From assembly GCA_003245715.1 (NCBI GenBank), contig QKCJ01000025.1, positions 1 through 60,517 of the forward strand: a stretch of 60,517 nt of DNA, written 5' to 3'. This document shows positions 43,813-52,778 of the stretch, in pieces. Under the pieces are notes generated by a model, which did not search any database, was not told the DNA's origin, and worked only from the letters and a program-made list of their open reading frames with translations. Positions within the stretch are counted from its first letter, which is position 1, and each line of letters starts with the position of its first letter. A program made the position numbers and the translations under genes. The stretch comes from a bacterium (GTDB taxonomy: Bacteria; Planctomycetota; SZUA-567).

Positions 43813-44481
43813 TTACCGTGTAAAAATCAGCCGCAGACACATCTTGATGAAGCGCCAGGTGTCAAGCAGCGGATTTATTTTACTCACTTCTGTGCCGTAA
43901 ACAGTAGTGATCGGTACGTCGACAACCTTAAAGCCGGCACGGCCTGCGGCGACGAGCATCTCGCCCTCAAACTCGAAATTGCGGCTGATTATTTTATCGC
44001 GGATTTTTTCCCAGACATTGCTGCGGATAAGACGGTAGCCGACCTGGCTGTCATGGAAGCGTTGTCCGGCGATCATCGATAAGACTTTACTCGTTATCAC
44101 GTTTGTGTACCAGTTGACTACCGGCATGGTCTTGCGTTCGGTCATGCGGTTGCCGATTGCAAGGTCAGCGCCGTTTTCACCAGCGGCAATAAAAAGTGGT
44201 AATTCTTCCGGCAGGTGTTGCCCGTCAGCATCAAGTGCAATAATAGCGTCATAGCCGCGCTCAATAAGCAGGTCAAAACCGTCTGCGAGGGTCTGTCCCT
44301 TGCCCATGTTTTGGGGATGTATTACAACTTCGACACCTGTGGCGCGGGCTTCTTCCACGGTATTGTCAGACGAGCCATCGTCATAGACGAGGATATTGTC
44401 AATATATTTCTGGCACTCGGTAATGACGCCACGGATATGTGGTCCTTCGTTAAATGCTGGAATTAATGCGCAAATTTTCAT
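43813..44481 (-). CDS. Family 2 glycosyltransferase
   Basis: A 222-residue GT-A-fold enzyme of the dolichyl-phosphate mannosyltransferase/GtrB type. It begins ICALIPAFNEGPHIRGVI, with the DDGSSDNT loop for nucleotide-sugar binding and the DADGQH metal motif. There is no C-terminal membrane domain in this short form. The likely role is transfer of a sugar from a nucleotide donor to a polyprenyl phosphate or cell-surface glycan at the membrane; the substrate is not visible. It starts 31 bp after the acyltransferase gene, which suggests a joint function in the envelope. Confidence 0.88.
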   Translation of the reverse strand: MKICALIPAFNEGPHIRGVITECQKYIDNILVYDDGSSDNTVEEARATGVEVVIHPQNMGKGQTLADGFDLLIERGYDAIIALDADGQHLPEELPLFIAAGENGADLAIGNRMTERKTMPVVNWYTNVITSKVLSMIAGQRFHDSQVGYRLIRSNVWEKIRDKIISRNFEFEGEMLVAAGRAGFKVVDVPITTVYGTEVSKINPLLDTWRFIKMCLRLIFTR

Positions 44482-44512
44482 AGCTGTTTTTTACCTGTAT
44501 ACAGAAAGGGTC

Positions 44513-45403
44513 TCAGCCTTCCCATTTTTCTTCCCAAACATCATAAAACGCCGGCCATTCTTCCGGGTGTTCGCGGATCATCTGCTCAAGGCGTCTGGCG
44601 TATTCTTCAATTACGGCCTTGACCTTTTCATCTTTTGTGCCTTCTTCAGGGAACTTCAGCTCATCCTGGAATTGAACCACAAAGCTGTCGTTAGTTCGCC
44701 GAAGGACAAAACCTGGTATCAGGGCAGCACCTGTCTTCATTGCCAGCCGGGCCGGGCCTTGCGGGAAGGCGCAGGGCTTTCCGAAAAATTCAACCTCAAG
44801 CCCGCCACCGGTAACATCCCGGTCGCCAAGTATGCAGACAATTTCATTACTTTTAAGCGCACGCATAACCTTGCGCCCAGCCTCATGGGTGTAGATCACT
44901 TCAACGCCTTTAGACTTGCGCTCATTTATAAACATCTTGTCTATTTTATCATATACATGCTGGGCCGCAACGACATTCACCGGCAGACCGTGCTTGACTG
45001 ATAAATAGGCCGCCCCCATCTCCCAGTTTGACAGGTGCGCAGACATTATCAGGGTACCACGTTTATCTTTGAGCGGCTGGGTTACGTTCTTAAGACCGGT
45101 TGATGAAGTATGGCGCAGGAAATAGGTTTCATTAAAGCAGCTGAAACGGAAAAATTCTGTCAGATATTTGCCCCAGTTGCGGAAAACCCAGCGAGCTTCA
45201 AAAATTATTCGGCTCTCTGGCTCGTCAGGAAATACCCGGCGCAGGTTTTTCATTATCGCCTTGCGTCCTTTGCGGTCGCCGAGAAAATAACCAAGATCGG
45301 CTATGCGCAGAGCAACCCAGTAGGCAAAACGCTGGGGGAGTACCGATGTTGAGAACATCAGCAACCTGAAAAGCCAGTATCGGATGTAGTATTTAAAATC
45401 CAA
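44513..45403 (-). CDS. Lipid A-type lysophospholipid acyltransferase
   Basis: A 296-residue membrane-associated enzyme of the LpxL/HtrB family, which adds secondary acyl chains to lipid A or related lipids. A hydrophobic N-terminus (about residues 10-35) anchors it at the inner membrane. The family HxxxxE motif is HLSNWE (about residue 123), followed by GDRDVTGGGLEVEFFG and PQGPARLAMKTGAALIP. It lies between the HEAT-repeat gene and the glycosyltransferase gene on the same strand, so a role in outer-membrane lipid assembly is likely. Confidence 0.9.
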   Translation of the reverse strand: MDFKYYIRYWLFRLLMFSTSVLPQRFAYWVALRIADLGYFLGDRKGRKAIMKNLRRVFPDEPESRIIFEARWVFRNWGKYLTEFFRFSCFNETYFLRHTSSTGLKNVTQPLKDKRGTLIMSAHLSNWEMGAAYLSVKHGLPVNVVAAQHVYDKIDKMFINERKSKGVEVIYTHEAGRKVMRALKSNEIVCILGDRDVTGGGLEVEFFGKPCAFPQGPARLAMKTGAALIPGFVLRRTNDSFVVQFQDELKFPEEGTKDEKVKAVIEEYARRLEQMIREHPEEWPAFYDVWEEKWEG

Positions 45404-45440
45404 CTCAATAAACCTTATTTACTGCAAAAAAATCAATAAT

Positions 45441-45468
45441 TGAAAAAGCCGGGCAATTTTGCCCGGCT
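45441..45468 (-). terminator. Terminator after the HEAT-repeat gene
   Basis: AGCCGGGCAA pairs perfectly with TTGCCCGGCT as one 22-bp palindrome including the central AT pair, and on the - strand it is followed by TTTTCAATT. It lies 9 bp after the HEAT gene stop. Confidence 0.88.
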
Positions 45469-45477
45469 CGTAGGGGG

Positions 45478-47109
45478 TCAGTGTCCTTCAACTTTAAGTT
45501 TCTTTTTTGCCTGCTTGCCGGCTTCGGTCTTGGCGTGCTTGCTGGCAATATGCGTCAACAGCTCAATGCCAAAGCGTCTCTCGGCGTTCTGCTGCTCCGA
45601 GAAGTGATAACCGACATAATATAGATCATCCGGATCAAGCACTTTTTCGGCAAGCAGTTTCTTGCGGAAACCTTTTGCGTCATCAGCAAGCATTATGCTG
45701 ATATGTTCAAGACAGTAATCTGAAAGACGGAAAGAGCGGCTGATATCTTTCTTGCTGGTCTTGAGCTTGGCTGTTGCCAGCCTGAAGCGGATATCCGGGG
45801 TAAGCAGATCTGTATGGTCAAGAAGTTTCAGGGTATCTCGTACCTTGTCCCAGTTTTTGTTCTTGCGCTCTTTGGTTGCAATCTCGCACAGTTCTTCCTG
45901 CAGTACGTCACCGCGCAGGTGGCGCAGGGCCATGCGGTAAAGCTGGTAATGGTCATCACCCGATTCATAAAGCTCAAGCATATGAGCGATCATTTCCCTG
46001 GCCTTGTCCGGCTTGATGCGGTTGCCGTGGTTCTCAAGGATGCGCACCATCTCGAAGGCTTCCTTCTTGTTGGTGACCTCGTCAATGCAGCGCAGAATGA
46101 CATTCACAGCTGAGGGCATTGTACGCAGAGCTTCAGAGGCTGACTCGCGGAGCTTCACCTCGGGGGAGTGCAGCAGCTCAAGGATGCTGGTGGCATTGGT
46201 AATCGAGTCAAGCTGGCTCAGGGCGTGGATTGCATATACCTTTACGCCAATGTGTTTATTGTCAAGCAGGATGCGGATCTTGTTATTATCGGTACGGCGC
46301 GGGCGCAGGCGACTCAGAACCTGAACGGCGTGACGAACCAGTTCCTCGTATTTGTCTTCGTCTAGGATCGGCAGAACCGCCTCAAAGACATCCTGATGTC
46401 GTGTGCCGATGTACTCAAAGCGTGACAGACTCATCAACGCATGGCGGCGAACCTGTGTCGGGAATTTTTTATCAAGGAACGGTATTATTTTGATCTTGGC
46501 CTGAACCTGACCGATAATGCCCAGTGATATAATAAACGCTGAGTTTGCACTGTCATTATTTACGGCTCGTTTGTCCTTGAGTGCGCTGATGATTTTATCA
46601 CGCAAATCACCCTGTTCGCGGGTGTTATAGTTGCTGATTTCTTCGCGCAGGGTATGGACGGCGTTTCTTACAATGTCAGGGTCATCAGAGAAGCAGCAGT
46701 CGATATATACTGCATGTGCTGCGGGGGTCTTAATTTTTGGCAGGACTGTTGCGAGGCTCCGCTGGACATTCTGTGACGCTTTTGCCATGGTCTGGGCGAT
46801 ATGTGGAACAGCCTTGCTGCCGATATTGGCGATAACGTCAAGTGTTAGCTGCTGCGTTCCTTCGTCTTTTTCAAGGTTTTCAAGCAGGAATTTGAGTGCC
46901 AGATCATGGGGATTGTGTTCAAAGGCGTTGAGTACGCTGCGGCGGACGTTGGGGTTGCCGGAATTGACCAGAAGTTCCCCCATCATTTTTATAATGCCGG
47001 GTTCTTTTGCTTCAATTGCCCCCAGTACTCTGATTGCGGCAATCTGGAGTTCTGCGTCCCGCTGTTTGAGCAGATTGCTTACAGCTTTTAGAGTCGAATT
47101 CATTACCAT
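45478..47109 (-). CDS. HEAT-repeat protein
   Basis: A 543-residue cytoplasmic protein built of HEAT-like alpha-helical repeats: LLKQRDAELQIAAIRVLGAI, then GNPNVRRSVLNAF, and similar units to about residue 370. The last 150 residues have a different helical pattern and end in a Lys-rich tail (AGKQAKKKLKVEGH). Such scaffolds bind other proteins; the partner cannot be inferred. A promoter of the TTGACG-16-TATACT type lies 85 bp upstream. The ribosome site is weak; the ATG at 47103 is an alternative start. Confidence 0.82.
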   Translation of the reverse strand: MVMNSTLKAVSNLLKQRDAELQIAAIRVLGAIEAKEPGIIKMMGELLVNSGNPNVRRSVLNAFEHNPHDLALKFLLENLEKDEGTQQLTLDVIANIGSKAVPHIAQTMAKASQNVQRSLATVLPKIKTPAAHAVYIDCCFSDDPDIVRNAVHTLREEISNYNTREQGDLRDKIISALKDKRAVNNDSANSAFIISLGIIGQVQAKIKIIPFLDKKFPTQVRRHALMSLSRFEYIGTRHQDVFEAVLPILDEDKYEELVRHAVQVLSRLRPRRTDNNKIRILLDNKHIGVKVYAIHALSQLDSITNATSILELLHSPEVKLRESASEALRTMPSAVNVILRCIDEVTNKKEAFEMVRILENHGNRIKPDKAREMIAHMLELYESGDDHYQLYRMALRHLRGDVLQEELCEIATKERKNKNWDKVRDTLKLLDHTDLLTPDIRFRLATAKLKTSKKDISRSFRLSDYCLEHISIMLADDAKGFRKKLLAEKVLDPDDLYYVGYHFSEQQNAERRFGIELLTHIASKHAKTEAGKQAKKKLKVEGH

Positions 47110-47193
47110 AGTTTACAATACCGTCCAAGCGCTCAGCGCTATTTTATGAAGCTGGCCAAATAATCTGGAGTTCTTACGGAAATTTCAGATTGT

Positions 47194-47221
47194 AGTATAT
47201 AATTGCCCAAATAATCGTCAA
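47194..47221 (-). promoter_or_regulatory. Promoter of the HEAT-repeat gene
   Basis: On the - strand, TTGACG (47221-47216) and TATACT (47199-47194) are 16 bp apart. Between it and the gene, AGCGCT occurs twice as AGCGCT-C-AGCGCT (47128-47140), a compact direct repeat of a palindrome that may be an operator. Confidence 0.6.
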
Positions 47222-47299
47222 TAGTAAAAACGGCAAAACGGGTAAAAAGCTGTTTTTGCAGGGCTTTTTTTATCAACTTTACACAGATAGATATGGCTG

Positions 47300-48844
47300 T
47301 TACTTGATAGTCTTGATGCTGCGGTTCCAGAGGAAGATACCGGCGATCAGTACCAGCAGATTCGGGACCCACAATCCCCACCAGGCGATGCTGCCGTCTC
47401 GTACTGCTCCGTGCAGGGCGGTGATGACCATATAAAAACCGAAGGCAAAGCAGCTGCCGATCACACAGCCAAGCATTGAGCTGCCTTTTTTGCTCATCAG
47501 ACCAATGGGAATCCCGATAATGGCGAAGGAGATACAGGCAAAGGACATTACCAGTTTTACATTGAGTTCTGCGTTTGAGTGCAGTATTTTCTCTTTGGAG
47601 TTCTTCAGCGCATTTACGTAACCGTCGATTGTCCTGATATTGCGGCTTAGGGTATTGTTGGATTTGAGTCTGGAGTTGTTGATGGTGGAGGCAATATTTA
47701 TAAAAAGTTCACGTTTTTGGCTGAGTTTATTCTTGATGGCGTACTCGTTCGTTTCATTCAAAAGGCGCTTTACGGATGAAGGGTCTGCCTTGAGGGTAGC
47801 CTGGCTGCTGCTGAGGATTTTTTTTGTTTTTGCCAGATCATCAGCCTGGTAAATCGCTTCCCACTTGGTCTTGAGCTGGTGGGCTTCTGCGGGGCTGATC
47901 TTATTGCCGGCGGTGGAAATCTGATTGATGAACTCCGGAATGTATTCATCAAAAAGAAGGTTCTGAGTGAGGAGGATATTGATAACCTCCTGCTGGGCTT
48001 CCCTGATGTTGAGCCTTAGTTTGTCGATTCCCATATACTGTGTGCGGCTTCCCTTGATTGAAAAGCGGATGCCGTCTTTGGGTATGACTACGGATTTGTC
48101 CTGATTCTTGAAGAGAAAGCTTCTGATATCGGTGCCGGAGTACATGGTTTCTGAGCCGTTCTCAAACTGGGCGCGCACAAACATGGTTCCGTTTTCATCC
48201 TCGAAAACCTCGATTTTGTGATTCCTTGAGAGGATGCGGTCGTCAAGAAACGGATAATTGGGGTCCCAGCCACTTACGGTATCCTGGTTGCTGCCGGTTT
48301 CTGGCTTGCGGTAAAAACTGAAGTCAACGCCGTTTCCGATGTTCCAGTTTACTGGCAGCCTTGAAATAGTCAGGGATTTGTCATGTGAAATCGGGAATGA
48401 GAAGCTCCCGGGTTTGGTCAGGCGTGAGCGGATGATTTCGGCGCGGTCCGCAAGCAGCGAGCGCTCGATACTGGCAACAGATGAGGTCAGAATATCGGCA
48501 TTGAGGTACACTGTAATAACTGAGCACAAAATCGAGACAATAAGCGCCGGTATCGCTGTCCAGAAAGGATGTACGCCGCTGGCCTGCGCACCGACGATTT
48601 CGTTATTCTCCGCGAGCTTGCCATAGCTGATAAGGATTCCGGTAATAACTGACAGCGGCAGGGCAAGGGGGCTGATCAGGGGGAAAAGCCGTGGCATCAG
48701 CGAGAAAACGGTGATAAGTGTCGCCCCTTCACGGAGCGCCTGCCCGCAGTAAATTGCCAGAAAGGCAAAGGTGTAGATCAGCAGGAATATTCCAAAAGCC
48801 TTTCCGAATTCGCGGAGGACGTATAATGGATAAGTTACTAGCAT
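47300..48844 (-). CDS. LptF/LptG-family permease
   Basis: A 514-residue inner-membrane protein of the YjgP/YjgQ family, the transmembrane part of the lipopolysaccharide export ABC transporter LptB2FG. Three N-terminal helices (about residues 12-115, with PLALPLSVITGILISYGKLAENNEI and the coupling region) are followed by a large periplasmic beta-jellyroll insert (about residues 115-420, here with long coiled segments) and three C-terminal helices (LVMSFACISFAIIGIPIG onward). Only one of the two permease subunits is in the window. The start overlaps the PAP2 gene end by 7 bp, with GGAGA six bases ahead. Confidence 0.9.
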   Translation of the reverse strand: MLVTYPLYVLREFGKAFGIFLLIYTFAFLAIYCGQALREGATLITVFSLMPRLFPLISPLALPLSVITGILISYGKLAENNEIVGAQASGVHPFWTAIPALIVSILCSVITVYLNADILTSSVASIERSLLADRAEIIRSRLTKPGSFSFPISHDKSLTISRLPVNWNIGNGVDFSFYRKPETGSNQDTVSGWDPNYPFLDDRILSRNHKIEVFEDENGTMFVRAQFENGSETMYSGTDIRSFLFKNQDKSVVIPKDGIRFSIKGSRTQYMGIDKLRLNIREAQQEVINILLTQNLLFDEYIPEFINQISTAGNKISPAEAHQLKTKWEAIYQADDLAKTKKILSSSQATLKADPSSVKRLLNETNEYAIKNKLSQKRELFINIASTINNSRLKSNNTLSRNIRTIDGYVNALKNSKEKILHSNAELNVKLVMSFACISFAIIGIPIGLMSKKGSSMLGCVIGSCFAFGFYMVITALHGAVRDGSIAWWGLWVPNLLVLIAGIFLWNRSIKTIK

Positions 48845-49422
48845 TTTATTTCTCCAGCGGCATCAGCTTTGCTGACGCCCAGTTTTTTTGCAAGATATTG
48901 GCAGATAAAGTAGCTTATAACCGCCGCAATATAAATATCACTTGGCAGGTGTGCCTGCTGAACGACCCGGCTTATTCCGCAAAGCCCCGCCATGGCAAAC
49001 CACACAACCCTCGGACGCGGAAAGATTATACACAAAGCCCACGCCGCACCAAAAGCTACCGCCGCATGACTGCTGGGAGTACTCAGGTCATTACTCTTCC
49101 ACCATTCCCCGCTCCATTCACGGAAGACTGACTCTGAAAAAAGCAATGTCTGTGGCCGTTCGCGCCTGATAAATAATTTTAACGCCTCAGCGGCAAATCC
49201 GCCTAAAAGAGCCGAACCAAAGAGCAGAGCCGCGCGCTGATAGTTCTTGGTAAAGCTCAATCCCGGGCAGTCCTGGATAAGTACCGCAACAGCGGCGATT
49301 ACCCAGAAAAATATAAAGCCAAACTCTTTGCTGAGTTGCATTATGGATGAAAATGGATCATTCAGCGATCTTGCCCAGTGGTACAATGGCCGGTCAATAG
49401 CGATTGATGCAACCAGTCCCAT
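48838..49422 (-). CDS. PAP2-family membrane phosphatase
   Basis: A 194-residue membrane phosphatase. The three catalytic motifs are present: KLFIRRERP (KxxxxxxRP), PSSHAA (PSGH-like) and SRVVQQAHLPSDI (SRxxxxxHxxxD). Family members dephosphorylate undecaprenyl pyrophosphate, phosphatidic acid or lipid A; with LptF/G downstream and overlapping, an envelope lipid is likely. The first ATG is at 49422, without a ribosome site. The frame stays open upstream and encodes a basic then hydrophobic stretch (HRQIKIILTAVILI) that looks like the true first membrane helix. A GGAG at about 49490 precedes an in-frame ATT, so the real start may be non-ATG or lie across a frameshift. Confidence 0.85.
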   Translation of the reverse strand: MGLVASIAIDRPLYHWARSLNDPFSSIMQLSKEFGFIFFWVIAAVAVLIQDCPGLSFTKNYQRAALLFGSALLGGFAAEALKLFIRRERPQTLLFSESVFREWSGEWWKSNDLSTPSSHAAVAFGAAWALCIIFPRPRVVWFAMAGLCGISRVVQQAHLPSDIYIAAVISYFICQYLAKKLGVSKADAAGEIKC

Positions 49423-49596
49423 GATTAAAATTACGGCAGTAAGTATAATCTTTATCTGCCTGTGGTTTAACGTGTTAATTGCATTTTACTCCATAAACGG
49501 ACCATGTGTATTCGGCCTTGTTTACCCCAAAGCCAGCCACGGATTTTTAACCTTTGTATTTTACATAAACAGTGCCTGAGTTCAAAGTACATCTTA

Positions 49597-49630
49597 ATAA
49601 AAAATTCCCCCACCGCATCGGTGAGGGAAT
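49597..49630 (-). terminator. Terminator of the RND pump operon
   Basis: On the - strand, ATTCCCTCACCG pairs with CGGTGGGGGAAT (one wobble, 3-nt loop) and is followed by TTTTTATTAAG. It lies 30 bp after the permease stop. Confidence 0.85.
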
Positions 49631-49660
49631 ATGTGTAATGTTGTTTTGCTATTTGCGTGT

Positions 49661-52600
49661 TTATTTGTTCTTGCAACGGAAGAATATAGCATAGAATACC
49701 GGGCAGATCAGCAGGGTCAGAACGGTCGCAAAACTCAGACCAAAGCAGATGGTGACGGCCATGCCGTTGAAGAACGGGTCAACAATCAGCGGTAGCATTC
49801 CCATAACGGTAGTCGCCGCCCCAAGTGCAACCGGCCGTACACGTGAAGCACCGGAATCAAGGATCGCATCAAACAGGTTTTTCCCCGTTGATTTCTCCTG
49901 ATCGATCTGATCCACCAGCACAATCGCGTTTTTTATCATCATGCCAGACAGACTGAGAAAACCAAGCATCGCCATAAAGCCATATGGCACTCCGGTCATC
50001 ATCAGTCCGCAGGTAACGCCGATCATCGCCAGCGGAATATTCAGGAAGATCACAATCGCCTGCTTCATGGAGTTGTACAGCATGACCACGATCATCCCCA
50101 TCAGCAGCGCGCTTACCGGCAGGGTCTTCATCAGGCCTTCATTTGCTCTGGTTGATGATTCCTTCTGGCCGCCCCATTCGAGGGTGTAGCCTTCAGGCAG
50201 TGGTATCGCTTCCACCTTCGGGCTGATTCGCTCAAAGAGGTCTGGTCCGGTGATATCTGCATCCGGCTCGCACTGGGCGGTAATGCAGCGCTTGCCGTAG
50301 CGGCGGCGGATAATTGTATCTTCCCACTCAGTTCTGAAGCCAGTGACAATCTGCTGGATCGGGACATAGCGGCTTGCCGCATCGCTCCAGACGGTTGCAT
50401 AATAAAGGTCATTGACGCAGTTGCGGTCATTGATGGTCGGGCGGCTGTAGATGGGAATGAGGTTGTTCTTCTCACGGTAAAGCCCGATATTTGTGCCGAT
50501 GAAGTTATTCTGCAGCGCGTCACAGAGATCCTCACGGCTTACCCCGGCATAGCGTGCGCGTTCTTCACTGAAGAGCGGACGGACGACTTTTTCGCGCTGC
50601 CGCCAGTCGTTTCGGACAAACCTGGTATCCGGGTCTTTGTTCATGATTTCGATAGCCTGGTTGGCAAGCTTGCGCAGTACCTGAGCGTCAGGACCCATGA
50701 AGCGAGCTTCGATAGTAGCCGGATATGATGCCCCCATCTTAAATTTCTGAACCATGCAGAGAGCGGATGGAAAGCGGTTATTCATCCAGTTCTGCAGCTC
50801 GGGAAATAGCCTGTTTTCGATATCCTTGTCCAGTGCGTCGACTTCGATCATGATGAAGCCGTAGCTGGAATTCTGCTGTTCTGCGCTGTAGGTCAGGGTA
50901 AAGCGCGGCGCGCCTGCACCGGCATAGGTAGAGACGTATTTGACTCTCGGGTATCTCTTTTTTCCGGTTTTATCATCAATACCGGTAAGGTAGTTGGCAA
51001 TTTCAGTGATCTGTTTGTCAACAGCCCTGATATCCTGCCCCTGCGGCGACCAGAAATCAACGTAGAATCTTGGTGAAGATGATTCCGGGAAGAATGAGCG
51101 CTCGACCGTGTTAAAGCCGGCCCAGGCCAAGAGCAGCGCACCGACAAGGATAATCACCGTAATCCAGCGGAAACGCAGCAGCATTGCCAGCGTTTTTTTG
51201 TACGCGCGGTAGAAGGTCGTGTCGTATGGATCACCCTTGTCGCCATTATCATCCTCGTCCTTGAAGTATAGATTGCCAAGAAGGGGGACAACGGTGATCG
51301 CCATGATCCAGCTCCAGAGCATCGAGTAAAGGATAACCCAGAAGAGCGAGCCGCAGTACTCACCGGTACTGTCAGGCGATAGTCCGATAGCCGAGAACGC
51401 CAGAATGCCGACAACCGTTCCGCCAAGCAGGGGCAGGGCGGTCTGGTTGACAATCTGGTTGGCTGAGGCAATTTTATTCATGCCGCGTTTCATATTCACA
51501 AGCATGCCGTCAGCAATCACAATACCGTTGTCAACGAGCATGCCAAGAGCGATAATCAGCGCACCCAACGAGATTCGCTGGAGGGTGATATCCTGCAGAT
51601 ACATACAGACAAAGGTCGCCGCGACAATCAGCATAAGCAGCACACCGATAAGGATACCTGAGCGCAGCCCCATGAAGATCAGAAGAACAACCACCACAAT
51701 TACAACCGCCATAATGAGGTTGTTGACAAAGTTCTTCACCGCAGCGTCAACCGCGTCACCCTGGAAGGTGATGGTCTTAAGTTCAAGTCCGTATGGGCGC
51801 TCTCCTTCTAGTTCGGCAAGTTTGTCCTTGATGGCGCGTCCCATATTAACGACGTTGGCATCAGGCTTGGCTGAGATGCCGATACCGATGCCGGGTTCGC
51901 CGTGGTAAGGCTTGACCTTGGGAGAATCGGATTCTGCGTTGCTGTAGCGCATGACATTCTGTGGCGGAGTCACATAACTCTTTGAGATCGTCGCCACGTC
52001 TTTAAGGCGAAAGACCGTCTTTGAACCAGGAATCCGGATAAGCTGTTCGGCGATTGCGGTGTAATCAGTATAGGTTCCTGAGGGGAATATCCAGACATAA
52101 TCATCGCCGACCAGCACCTGCCCGGAGGGTTTTACCAGATTCTGGCTTGAGAGAGCGCTGGTGACTACTGATGGCGACAGTCCCATCTCCGAGAGGCGTG
52201 AACGGGAGATTTCAATAAAGATCGCTTCCTGCTGCAGTCCCCAGAAGATAACCTTTGCCACCCCATCAACACGCAACAGTTCTTTTCGCAGAAAGTCCGC
52301 ATAATCCTTAAGCTCGCGCCAGGTATAGCCGCGGCCGACCAGTGAATACAGCACGCCGTAAACATCACCAAAGTCATCGTTAACATTGACCGATGTCGCC
52401 CCCGGAGGGAGTTTGCCCTTGTTGTCGTTGACCTTGTTGCGCAACTGCTGCCAGACCGCCGGCAGGGTCTTGGCATCGTATTTATCCTGAATTGTCGCGT
52501 CGATAATACAGTAGCCGGGATAGGAGATGGAGTAGTTGAGATATTTCAGCTGCTTCAACTGCTGAATTGCATTTTCCATCGGGTCGGCAGTTTCCTGTTC

Positions 52601-52777
52601 GACTTCTTCAGCAGTAGCGCCGGGGTATTGCACGCTGATAATCGCGTCTTTAATAGTATATTCGGGGTCTTCAAGCCAGCCGAGTTTGTAGTAGCAGATA
52701 TACCCGGCAATTGATAGAACAAGGATAAACATAAATGAAGTTACTTTATGTTTTATCGCAACTTCCGCTATATTCAT
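49661..52777 (-). CDS. RND efflux transporter permease
   Basis: A 1038-residue AcrB/MdtB-like inner-membrane pump. It has the N-terminal helix plus a large periplasmic domain (LEDPEYTIKDAIISVQYPGATAEEVE), a central bundle with LGMLVDNGIVIADG (about residues 395-410, with the Asp of the proton relay), a second periplasmic domain and a C-terminal bundle (MIKNAIVLVDQID). Substrates are unknown. The frame opens at 52906, but the ATG at 52777 starts the family sequence MNIAEVAIKHK; it lies one base after the adaptor stop, with GGGGGA ahead. The outer-membrane TolC-like channel is not in this operon. Confidence 0.94.
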   Translation of the reverse strand: MNIAEVAIKHKVTSFMFILVLSIAGYICYYKLGWLEDPEYTIKDAIISVQYPGATAEEVEQETADPMENAIQQLKQLKYLNYSISYPGYCIIDATIQDKYDAKTLPAVWQQLRNKVNDNKGKLPPGATSVNVNDDFGDVYGVLYSLVGRGYTWRELKDYADFLRKELLRVDGVAKVIFWGLQQEAIFIEISRSRLSEMGLSPSVVTSALSSQNLVKPSGQVLVGDDYVWIFPSGTYTDYTAIAEQLIRIPGSKTVFRLKDVATISKSYVTPPQNVMRYSNAESDSPKVKPYHGEPGIGIGISAKPDANVVNMGRAIKDKLAELEGERPYGLELKTITFQGDAVDAAVKNFVNNLIMAVVIVVVVLLIFMGLRSGILIGVLLMLIVAATFVCMYLQDITLQRISLGALIIALGMLVDNGIVIADGMLVNMKRGMNKIASANQIVNQTALPLLGGTVVGILAFSAIGLSPDSTGEYCGSLFWVILYSMLWSWIMAITVVPLLGNLYFKDEDDNGDKGDPYDTTFYRAYKKTLAMLLRFRWITVIILVGALLLAWAGFNTVERSFFPESSSPRFYVDFWSPQGQDIRAVDKQITEIANYLTGIDDKTGKKRYPRVKYVSTYAGAGAPRFTLTYSAEQQNSSYGFIMIEVDALDKDIENRLFPELQNWMNNRFPSALCMVQKFKMGASYPATIEARFMGPDAQVLRKLANQAIEIMNKDPDTRFVRNDWRQREKVVRPLFSEERARYAGVSREDLCDALQNNFIGTNIGLYREKNNLIPIYSRPTINDRNCVNDLYYATVWSDAASRYVPIQQIVTGFRTEWEDTIIRRRYGKRCITAQCEPDADITGPDLFERISPKVEAIPLPEGYTLEWGGQKESSTRANEGLMKTLPVSALLMGMIVVMLYNSMKQAIVIFLNIPLAMIGVTCGLMMTGVPYGFMAMLGFLSLSGMMIKNAIVLVDQIDQEKSTGKNLFDAILDSGASRVRPVALGAATTVMGMLPLIVDPFFNGMAVTICFGLSFATVLTLLICPVFYAIFFRCKNK

Positions 52778-52778
52778 A

